Below, piece by piece: positions 18,295 through 24,882 of a DNA stretch of 64,000 nt (position 1 is its first letter; every line of letters begins with the position of its first letter). This stretch comes from Kribbella amoyensis. Lineage in GTDB: Bacteria; Actinomycetota; Actinomycetes; Propionibacteriales; Kribbellaceae. Location of the stretch: positions 1-64,000 of the forward strand of contig NZ_VIVK01000003.1 of the NCBI RefSeq assembly GCF_007828865.1. Direction: 5' to 3'. A program made the position numbers and the translations under genes. The notes under the pieces are model-generated. The model did not search any database. It saw only the letters and a list, made by a program, of their open reading frames with translations, and was not told where the DNA came from.

Positions 18295-18714
18295 TCACGG
18301 ATCGCGGTGAAGCAGGGTCGACATGTTCGCCAGGCATCGAGGATGCTCACCAGCGGGCAGGAAGGCGTACTGCCGTGGCGCCACGGCGTCGTACTTTCTC
18401 TGCGCCCGCTCTGGAGACAGGCCTTCCTCGGCGGCGGCGCGATCCAGAACGCTGCGTGCCTCGGCGATAGAAAGCAGCTTCATCGCTCGCAGTATTTCCG
18501 TGGTTCGGCTGGAGTAGCGCACCCGGCCGTCGGCCTGGGTCACCAGCGAGACGGGGATCATGCCGCGCCGGAACGTCGCCGCCTGCAGTCCCCAGAACCA
18601 GGTGTTCGCAACCACGGCGAAGAGGTCCGAGTCCCGCAGGCCCAGCGCGAACTCCGCGGCCGACCGGTACGGCGTCCGGTCCGCCAGGTAGGCGTGCTGC
18701 ACCGCAGTGTCCAA
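18295..18714 (-). CDS. Hypothetical protein, possibly the 3' part of a frameshifted gene
   Basis: A 139-residue soluble protein from a TTG at 18714, with strongly GC-ending codons and no recognised domain. Notable segments are DSDLFAVVANTWFWGLQAATF and a basic, helical second half (ILRAMKLLSIAEARSVLDRAA). A TGA stop lies just two codons before the TTG. The reading frame one base over, from ATG 18793, encodes a coding-like stretch (PELVTSATHKVMWHDSEGVLN) that runs straight up to it. Removing one base near 18710-18720 would join them into a roughly 165-residue protein. I cannot tell whether the true gene begins at 18793 with a frameshift or at 18714. Confidence 0.5.
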   Translation of the reverse strand: MDTAVQHAYLADRTPYRSAAEFALGLRDSDLFAVVANTWFWGLQAATFRRGMIPVSLVTQADGRVRYSSRTTEILRAMKLLSIAEARSVLDRAAAEEGLSPERAQRKYDAVAPRQYAFLPAGEHPRCLANMSTLLHRDP

Positions 18715-18948
18715 CGTTCAGGACGCCCTCGCTGTCGTGCCACATCACCTTGTGCGTCGCACTCGTCACCAGCTCCGGTGGACACGGCCGCATCCGGTTC
18801 TCGACTTACTCCCGCTGGACTGTGGTCAGGCCGGTCGCCCCGGCCGGACCCATCGGTACCACCGTCGGCACCACGCGGCGCGGAGCCCCGAGGAAGTCGT
18901 CCAGAGCACGGCCCGACAACTGAGTACTCACGGCGAGATCGCGGCGTG

Positions 18949-19575
18949 TCAGCCGAGGGTTCGCCAGTACGACCAGAACTGCTCGCCCACCAGGGTCACG
19001 ATGGCGAGGTACCAGACGGTCAGGACGACGCCGTGGTACCTGGTCAGCACCTTCCCGACCGGCAGCCGGGCGAGGTTGTGGAGTGTGACGTACCAAGAGA
19101 TCGGAATCGTCACGGTCCACACCACCATGCAGTAAGGGCAAAGGGCACCGATGCGGTAAAGGCTCTGGAAGATGAGCCAGTGGACGAACACCACGCCGAA
19201 CGTGAGCCCGGCCTGCAGGCCCAGCCAGAACCAGCGGCGGAAGGCCGCCCCAGCCAGCAATGCGGCGCCGACCGCGGCCACCATCGCGAAGCCGGCGATG
19301 CCGAGCAACGGGTTCGGGAAGCCGAACGCCTCCGCCTGCGGCTCGGTCATCACCGAGCCGCAGGACAGGACCGGGTTGATGCTGCAGGACGGAACGTGGT
19401 TCGGGTCCCGCAGCATCGCGATCTTCTCGACCGTCAAGGCCCCGGCCGCCAGCAGACCGACCGTGCCGCCGACCAACAGCAGCCAGGGCAGGAGGCGAGG
19501 GAACGCCTCGGCGGGAGGCGCCGCCTCACCTCGCTCCGTGCTCAGGTCCGGCGCGGTGTCACTCGAGAGCGGCAT
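18949..19575 (-). CDS. Vitamin K epoxide reductase (VKOR) family membrane protein
   Basis: A 208-residue integral membrane protein with about five hydrophobic segments. The VKOR loop cysteines are Cys64 and Cys72 (VPSCSINPVLSCGSVM) and the active-site CPYC is at 146-149 (ALCPYCMVVW). Bacterial VKOR proteins reoxidise a DsbA-like thiol oxidase, passing electrons to quinone, and replace DsbB in actinobacteria. The gene overlaps the upstream DsbA-like gene by 17 bases, which fits a matched oxidase pair. Together they catalyse disulfide formation outside the cytoplasmic membrane. It is the last gene of the cluster. Confidence 0.95.
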   Translation of the reverse strand: MPLSSDTAPDLSTERGEAAPPAEAFPRLLPWLLLVGGTVGLLAAGALTVEKIAMLRDPNHVPSCSINPVLSCGSVMTEPQAEAFGFPNPLLGIAGFAMVAAVGAALLAGAAFRRWFWLGLQAGLTFGVVFVHWLIFQSLYRIGALCPYCMVVWTVTIPISWYVTLHNLARLPVGKVLTRYHGVVLTVWYLAIVTLVGEQFWSYWRTLG

Positions 19576-20224
19576 CGATGCTCGCCTTCAAGTCCTCGAA
19601 GGACTCCGGCTGGATCTTCTGCCCGTTCAGGAAGAACGTCGGCGTTCCGCTGACCCCGAGCGCCTCACCGTCGGCGACGTCCCGCTTGATCCGCGCCAGC
19701 GTCGCCGGGTCGTTGTACACCTTGTCGAACTCCGCCAGGTTCAGGCCGAGGTCCTTCGCGAACCCGCGGAACCGCTCGTCGGCCGGGACCCGCTGCTCGC
19801 CCCACTCGGCCTGCGTCTCGTACATCCGCTGGTACATCTGCTCGAACTTGCCCTGCTTCGACGCGGCCTCCACCGCCCGGGCCGCGCGCTCGGCGTTGAA
19901 GTGCGAGGGGATCGGGAAGTAGCGGACCACGAACGTCACCTTGCCGGCATAGTCCTTGCGCAGCTGCTCGACCGCGGGGAACGCGGCCCGGCACGACTCG
20001 CACTCGAAGTCCAGGAACTCGACGAACGTCACCTTGTTGTCGGGGGCAACGTCCAGCTTGTGACTGTCCGGGCGGACCAGCCGTTCGTGCCGGTCGGTGT
20101 CGGTCGCGGCCGACACCTGGTCCGGTGCGTCGTCCGAGCCAGAGTTGCTGACGACCAGCAGGACAGCCACCACCACAGCGAAGGCGGCCGCGATACCGAT
20201 GGAGATACGGGCGTTCAGACTCAT
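19559..20224 (-). CDS. DsbA-like thioredoxin-fold protein (membrane-anchored)
   Basis: A 221-residue protein with one N-terminal membrane anchor (about residues 8-26) and an extracytoplasmic DsbA/thioredoxin-4 domain. The active site is CESC at 75-78 (LDFECESCRAAFPAV), with a cis-Pro loop near 190 (VSGTPTFFLNGQ). DsbA proteins usually have CPxC, so the Glu-Ser dipeptide is a less common variant that may tune redox potential. It is probably the substrate-facing partner of the overlapping VKOR gene. The start is ATG 20224, 24 bases after the stop of the polytopic membrane protein gene. Confidence 0.92.
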   Translation of the reverse strand: MSLNARISIGIAAAFAVVVAVLLVVSNSGSDDAPDQVSAATDTDRHERLVRPDSHKLDVAPDNKVTFVEFLDFECESCRAAFPAVEQLRKDYAGKVTFVVRYFPIPSHFNAERAARAVEAASKQGKFEQMYQRMYETQAEWGEQRVPADERFRGFAKDLGLNLAEFDKVYNDPATLARIKRDVADGEALGVSGTPTFFLNGQKIQPESFEDLKASIDAALE

Positions 20225-20248
20225 GGGTAAGTCTCCGTTCAGGAAGAT

Positions 20249-21580
20249 TCAGGACGAGAAGAGGAGCAGCAGACCGCCGACGGTGTAGGCGACCATCACG
20301 ACGAGCAGCGGCACCTGCCCGGCCAGGGCCCGGGCTCGCGGGAACGACGCGACCGCGCGATCGTGGGCGGAGACGACGCCGAGCAGGTGGCCGACAACCA
20401 CGGCCCCGACCTGGATCGTCGCGATCGCGGCGGAGTGACTGGCGATCGAGGTGTTGACGCCGAGCAGCCCGGTCCCGAACACGTTCGCGCCGTTGCTGAG
20501 CGGATCACTCAGCAGGATCAGCGTGCGTTGCCCTTCCAGGACGAGCAGGGTGAAGTAGTGCGCGATCACATAGCCGAGCACGATCGGTACGACGGAGTGC
20601 GCGAACAGTCCCGGCAACAACCCCCGAGAGCTGTCTGACAACCGACCGGCCAGGAAGGTGGCACCGGAGTACGTGATGAGGACGAACAGTACGAACGTGG
20701 CGAGGGCGAGCGTGCCGAGCAACGTCATCGAGTACCCGGAGTTCTGCGCCCAGCCGATCCATACGGTCGAGTTCGAGAACCCGTCGTATGCCGTGGTGCC
20801 GAGCAGCACCGCGACCACGGCGACCAGACCTGGGCGCGGACGCAAGCTGTCCAGGTTCTCCAGGGGACGGCGGACGACGATCGCGCCGTTCTTGCGGCCC
20901 CACGGGGACAACTTCGCCATCAGCGTGGCGTAGACCTCGAACGGATCAGCCGCCGCGAACCACCGGTCCCCGAACAACACCGCTCCGAAGAGCGTGCCCA
21001 CCACGTACAACGCCAGCCACCCCTGCAGGACCGGCAAGGTCGCCCGATCGGGCGCGACCAGTTCCAGCCAGGCGAAGGCGAACAGCCAGACCGCTCCCGG
21101 CCACAGACCGGCCCGTGACGACAAGGTGAACAGCCCCCGGCCCGGATCCGCCCGCAGCAATCGGCTGGCCAGCAGGTGCAGGGTGCGGAGTGGATTGAGC
21201 GTGCGCCAGACCGGCCCGAACACCAACGACACCGGGACGAGTCCGACCCAGACCAGGATGTAGACGACCCCGAAAATCGGGTTGGTCAACCGGTCCGCGC
21301 CGAACAGCAGCGCGACCCCGGCATAGCCGAACGCGGCCAAACCGGACAGGCGGACGATCCAGCGGAACCAGCCGGCGTCGACAGTGGCCGTCACCACCGG
21401 CGGGAGCGCTCGGCCGGCGGCAGCACCCCGGTACTTCGGTGATCGCCATGCGAAGCCCAGGATCACGAACGACAGCGCGATGGCGACGCCGGCACCGGTC
21501 AGCATGAAGCCGAACGGCACCGGCAGATCCTGTCGCCCGCCGATCCCGTGCAGTGGCAGCACGGCGGCAATCCCGCTCAC
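20249..21580 (-). CDS. Polytopic membrane protein of unknown function
   Basis: A 443-residue membrane protein with about ten or eleven hydrophobic segments spread along its length. Recognisable stretches are VWRTLNPLRTLHLLASRLLRA in a cytoplasmic loop and WLELVAPDRATL in another. I do not recognise a transporter or enzyme family. The start is GTG 21580, with AAAGGA about ten bases upstream. It lies in one operon with the DsbA-like and VKOR genes, and in the ancestral order was probably directly downstream of the cupredoxin-like lipoprotein gene, now separated by an IS110 element. A metal or redox role is plausible from context only. Confidence 0.85.
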   Translation of the reverse strand: MSGIAAVLPLHGIGGRQDLPVPFGFMLTGAGVAIALSFVILGFAWRSPKYRGAAAGRALPPVVTATVDAGWFRWIVRLSGLAAFGYAGVALLFGADRLTNPIFGVVYILVWVGLVPVSLVFGPVWRTLNPLRTLHLLASRLLRADPGRGLFTLSSRAGLWPGAVWLFAFAWLELVAPDRATLPVLQGWLALYVVGTLFGAVLFGDRWFAAADPFEVYATLMAKLSPWGRKNGAIVVRRPLENLDSLRPRPGLVAVVAVLLGTTAYDGFSNSTVWIGWAQNSGYSMTLLGTLALATFVLFVLITYSGATFLAGRLSDSSRGLLPGLFAHSVVPIVLGYVIAHYFTLLVLEGQRTLILLSDPLSNGANVFGTGLLGVNTSIASHSAAIATIQVGAVVVGHLLGVVSAHDRAVASFPRARALAGQVPLLVVMVAYTVGGLLLLFSS

Positions 21581-21601
21581 TGGTGCACCATCCTTTGGTC
21601 A

Positions 21602-21846
21602 GTAACTGTGGATTGGTTGCTGATGCACCCGAGGTGCCGTCTGGTCACTGCCCTGCTCGCTTGACGTCTTGGACGTCCGTCATGAGATCTGCAGGGCCTG
21701 GCGGTTACCCGGGGCGTGCCGACCGTCGACAGGGCTGAGCGCCAGGGCTGTGTGCTGCGAGCGCCGATCAGTGAGCGAACCGGCAGCAGCGTCCCGGCAC
21801 CACATAAGGGTGCCTCCCCACTGGGTCTAGCAGCGAGGAGGCTGAC
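21602..21846 (+). ncRNA. Candidate bridge (guide) RNA region of the IS110 element
   Basis: IS110 elements encode a structured bridge RNA in a non-coding end next to the transposase. Here about 245 bases lie between the membrane-protein gene and the transposase start and have no coding signal. They contain a GACGTC-ttg-GACGTC hairpin (21663-21677), and the eight bases ACAGGGCT at 21729-21736 recur at the right edge of the element (23102-23109), with CAGGGCT again at 21743-21749. The placement and match fit guide-DNA pairing but do not prove it; the RNA ends are unknown. Confidence 0.45.
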
Positions 21847-23100
21847 GTGAAGTCTGCCAGAAACACCCTGCCCGAAGAACCTCTCAACGCCGTCACAGCC
21901 GGCCTGGACTGGGCCCGCGACGACCACGCCGTATCGGTCGTCAACGCCCGCGGCCAAGAAGTCGACCGGTGCACCGTCGAACACACCGCCGCCGGCCTGC
22001 GCGACCTGATCGCCGTGCTGGGACGCAACGGTGTCGGCGAGGTCGCGATCGAACGACCCGACGGCCCGGTCGTCGATGCCCTTCTGCAAGCCGGTGTCAC
22101 AGTGGTCGTGATCAGCCCGAACCAGGTCAAGAACCTCAGGAGCCGCTACGGATCGGCCGGCAACAAAGACGACCGATTCGACGCCTACGTCCTGGCCGAC
22201 ACCCTGCGCACCGATCGGGCCCGGCTCGCACCGCTCACCCCGGACAGCCCCGAAACCGTCGTACTGCGCCGCGCCTGCCGGACCCGCAAAGACCTCGTCG
22301 CTCACCGGGTCGCGGTCGCGAACCAGCTCCGCGCCCACCTGCGGAACGCTTTCCCCGGGGCAGTCGGGTTGTTCGCCGAGATCGATTCTCCGATCAGCCT
22401 GCAGTTCCTGACCCGCTTCGACACCCAAGACCGCGCCGACTGGCTCTCGCCGAAACGCCTCGGCGCCTGGCTGGCATCGGTCGGCTACTCCGGCAAGAAA
22501 GACCCTGCCGCGCTGCACACCTACCTGCTCGCCGCACCCCGCGGTGCGACCGGCCACGACGCCACCTTGAACGCCCAGATCACCCACGCCCTGGTCGCAC
22601 TGCTCACCACGCTGGTCGACCAGATCAAAACCCTCACCGGCCAGATCAGCGACCAGCTCACCACGCACACCGATCAGCACATCTTCACCAGCCTGCCCCG
22701 CTCCGGCCGCGTCCGCGCCGCCCGGCTCCTGGCCGAGATCGGCGACTGCCGCGCCCGCTTCCCCACCCCCGAAGCCCTCGCCTGCCTGGCCGGAGCCGCA
22801 CCCTCGACCCGGCAATCGGGCAAACTCCGCACGGTCAGCTTCCGCTGGGCCTGCGACAAACAACTCCGCGACGCCGTCACCGACTTCGCCGGCGACTCCC
22901 GACGAGCCAACCCCTGGGCAGCCGACCTCTACGACCGAGCCCGATCCCGAGGCCACGACCACCCCCACGCCGTCCGCATCCTCGCCCGCGCCTGGCTGTT
23001 CGTCATCTGGCACTGCTGGCAAAACAACACCGCCTACAACCCCACCAAACACAACGCTCTGCAACACATCCTCAACCCCACCCAGCAGGAGGCGGGTTGA
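21847..23100 (+). CDS. IS110 family transposase (DEDD/Ser recombinase)
   Basis: A 417-residue transposase. The N-terminal RuvC-like DEDD domain shows Asp21 (AGLDWARDDHAV), Glu69 (VAIERPDG), and the NKDDRFDAYVLAD block at 106-118. A coiled, helical middle (about 200-285) leads to the transposase-20 domain with SLPRSGRVRAARLLAEIG and the PSTRQSGKLR segment near 319-328 containing the catalytic Ser. No truncation is visible. The start is GTG 21847 with AGGAGG upstream. It would act with a bridge RNA to pair donor and target DNA. Its codon use is similar to the host, so the insertion could be recent or native. Confidence 0.95.
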   Translation: MKSARNTLPEEPLNAVTAGLDWARDDHAVSVVNARGQEVDRCTVEHTAAGLRDLIAVLGRNGVGEVAIERPDGPVVDALLQAGVTVVVISPNQVKNLRSRYGSAGNKDDRFDAYVLADTLRTDRARLAPLTPDSPETVVLRRACRTRKDLVAHRVAVANQLRAHLRNAFPGAVGLFAEIDSPISLQFLTRFDTQDRADWLSPKRLGAWLASVGYSGKKDPAALHTYLLAAPRGATGHDATLNAQITHALVALLTTLVDQIKTLTGQISDQLTTHTDQHIFTSLPRSGRVRAARLLAEIGDCRARFPTPEALACLAGAAPSTRQSGKLRTVSFRWACDKQLRDAVTDFAGDSRRANPWAADLYDRARSRGHDHPHAVRILARAWLFVIWHCWQNNTAYNPTKHNALQHILNPTQQEAG

Positions 23101-23111
23101 CACAGGGCTTC

Positions 23112-23582
23112 TCATGACACCTGCAGCTTGAAGGCGAGCTTGCCGCTCTCGTGGGTCTCCACCTCGAACAGACCCTTCTGGTCGGTCGTGATGGTCAACG
23201 CCGCCGGCTTGCCCGGCTTGAGCTCCAGCGTGTTGTCGTAGCCGTGCACGTGCAGCGATTCGGGGACGTCACTGGTCGCCTTGATCAACACCTTCTGCCC
23301 CGCCTTCGCCTTCACGACGGCCTGGCTGGCGGAGACCTTGGTCCCCGCGATCGTGACCTCGACCGTCACGTCGGCCGTCGCGGCAGGCGGGCTGCCGGGA
23401 GTCTGCGAGGGCGGCGTGGCCGGCGGAGTACTGGTCGTCGGCGACGAGGAGGTCGGGGCGGCCGACGGCGCGGTCGGCGACGAGCTGGGCGTGGCGGTGG
23501 GGGTGTCGCTGCCGCAGCCGGCCAGGGTGGCCAGGGCGAGTGCGGCGGTCAGGCAAAGCCCGGCGATCCGGGATGAAGACAT
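23112..23582 (-). CDS. Cupredoxin-like lipoprotein
   Basis: A 156-residue secreted lipoprotein. The signal peptide ends in LATLAGCGSD (lipid-bearing Cys about residue 23), followed by a Pro/Ser/Thr-rich spacer (about residues 25-70) and a C-terminal beta-sandwich (72-156) of the cupredoxin-like type. HVHGYDNTLELKPG recalls a cupredoxin/EfeO-like loop, but the full blue-copper ligand set (His, Cys, His, Met) is not seen, so copper binding is uncertain. The stop is only 12 bases from the IS110 transposase stop. It probably belonged to the same transcript as the polytopic membrane protein, DsbA-like and VKOR genes before the insertion. Confidence 0.85.
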   Translation of the reverse strand: MSSSRIAGLCLTAALALATLAGCGSDTPTATPSSSPTAPSAAPTSSSPTTSTPPATPPSQTPGSPPAATADVTVEVTIAGTKVSASQAVVKAKAGQKVLIKATSDVPESLHVHGYDNTLELKPGKPAALTITTDQKGLFEVETHESGKLAFKLQVS

Positions 23583-23711
23583 GATGCGAGTACCTCTCGA
23601 TGGTCAGACAAGATGCGCCCGGGCGCACGGCGACGCGTCGAAACGCCGACGGCGCGGGCGACGGGGAAGGTCAGGTCGTCAGGTCGGCAGGACCGACCGG
23701 CACGGATCGGC

Positions 23712-24131
23712 TCAGGTCCGCAGCACGCAGAGCTTCGCCGGCGATGGCACCAGCCATTGACCGAGGTCGTGCACCGCCGGCACGGCCATCGCGGCCCGGC
23801 CATGCGCGGGCCACCACCTGCTGATCAGTACCGGCCGGGCGAACCACCCGAGCAACATCAGCGATACCGAGAGGAACGCGACACAGGCCACACCGCAGTG
23901 CTCGACACCCGAGACCGGCGAGGCGAACGGAATCTCGGCCGCGTCGTAGTGCCACGGCCCGACGACGTCGTCCACCGACAAAGGCGCGTACGTCGTAGCG
24001 GCAGGCAACTGCACGACGACTGGCCCGCTGAGCGCGGGAACGACCGGTTCGTGCTCGACCGTCAGGCTGTGAAAGGCGACCACGCCGATCACCGCCAGGG
24101 CGAACAGGACGCGGCTGAGCGTATTGCTCAT
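23712..24131 (-). CDS. Hypothetical membrane-associated protein
   Basis: A roughly 139-residue protein with an N-terminal hydrophobic segment (NTLSRVLFALAVIGVVAFHSL) that looks like an uncleaved anchor or signal peptide, an extracytoplasmic stretch and a second hydrophobic segment containing GVACVAFLSVSLMLLGWFA. I do not recognise the family. Two ATG codons compete, 24131 and 24152; neither has a clear ribosome binding site, and 24131 is chosen because it gives a normal short n-region. It lies upstream of the lipoprotein gene on the same strand and divergent from a DUF6153-like gene. Confidence 0.6.
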   Translation of the reverse strand: MSNTLSRVLFALAVIGVVAFHSLTVEHEPVVPALSGPVVVQLPAATTYAPLSVDDVVGPWHYDAAEIPFASPVSGVEHCGVACVAFLSVSLMLLGWFARPVLISRWWPAHGRAAMAVPAVHDLGQWLVPSPAKLCVLRT

Positions 24132-24270
24132 CACCGCCCGGCCAGTCTTCATCGCAGACAGAATAACCAGGAGGAGCCAATCTCCACCCACAGCTCTGGT
24201 TGCGCAGGTCGGCGGTGAGGTTCGCCGAGTAACGACCGGGCACGGCCGACAAGGCGCCGGTCGGTAGGCT

Positions 24271-24684
24271 GTGCCGCGTGATCAGCGGAGGAACCGAGCG
24301 CGCGGCGCGTCAGCGACGCCTGCGGTTCCTGGGCTGCTACTCCTCGCGGTGGCCGCCGTCCTCGCCCCGCACTGCGCCGACGCTGGTGACCTGCCGGCCG
24401 GCGGCCCGCCTGTCACCGTCGCCGAACAGGCCCCCGGGATCTCCGTGCCTGTCTTCGCCTTGGCCCCGCAAGTCTCGGCCGGCGGCGATCACGCCCCGAT
24501 GCCCGGCGACGAGCTGCTCGGGATGTGCGTGGCGCTGCTCCTCAGCACCATGGCGGTCGCGTTCGTCCACGGGCCGACCCTCCGCCGGCTGCGGCCCGAT
24601 CGGTTGCCCGGTCGGCTGCCGACTCCTGCGCCGGTGGCGCCCCGCGGCCTGACACTGCCCGAGTTGGGCATCTCCCGGACCTGA
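24271..24684 (+). CDS. Small DUF6153-like membrane protein
   Basis: A 137-residue protein with a hydrophobic segment near residues 19-33 (VPGLLLLAVAAVLAPHCADAG) and a second near 82-98 (LLGMCVALLLSTMAVAFVHG), separated by a Pro-rich outer stretch. This layout matches short actinobacterial DUF6153-like membrane proteins, often found near copper or redox genes. Function is unknown. The start is GTG 24271 and the 3' end faces the P-type ATPase gene. The gap 24685-24882 has no gene I can support. Confidence 0.55.
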   Translation: MPRDQRRNRARGASATPAVPGLLLLAVAAVLAPHCADAGDLPAGGPPVTVAEQAPGISVPVFALAPQVSAGGDHAPMPGDELLGMCVALLLSTMAVAFVHGPTLRRLRPDRLPGRLPTPAPVAPRGLTLPELGISRT

Positions 24685-24882
24685 TCCGGTCGCGGTCCCT
24701 GCCCTGTACTCCGCCGGCGCGGCGGCCAGGGGTCGATCCCGACCGCTGACTGCTGTCCGATCGGCCGACGCTGCGTGCGGACCCCTGGTCCCGCGCCGCT
24801 CCTCAGCTTTCCTGACACCCGTGTGCTCAGCCGTGAGCTCACTCGACCAACGGACCGTCATGACCCACGTCCACCGAAACCG

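Larger units (their letters stand above)
21601..23107 (+). mobile_element. IS110-family insertion sequence
   Basis: A complete-looking element with a 417-codon transposase and about 245 bases of 5' non-coding DNA. It separates a lipoprotein gene (stop at 23112) from the polytopic membrane protein gene (start 21580), which share orientation and context. Ends are approximate: IS110 elements lack terminal inverted repeats and make little or no target duplication, so the boundaries cannot be fixed from this sequence alone. Confidence 0.75.

Noticed and set aside
21577..23115. 512-codon minus-strand frame opposite the IS110 transposase
   Set aside because: The transposase has intact catalytic motifs; the antisense translation is Gly/Val-repeat-like, typical of an antisense shadow.
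23614..23627. Palindrome TGCGCCCGGGCGCA upstream of the lipoprotein gene
   Set aside because: A short GC-only palindrome lacking a spacer; neither a terminator nor an operator could be argued with confidence.
24726..24788. Long-range inverted repeat CCAGGGGTC ... GACCCCTGG between DUF6153-like and ATPase genes
   Set aside because: The 9-base arms are separated by about 45 bases; a terminator is possible but the stem is weak for such a large loop in GC-rich DNA, so I do not list it.
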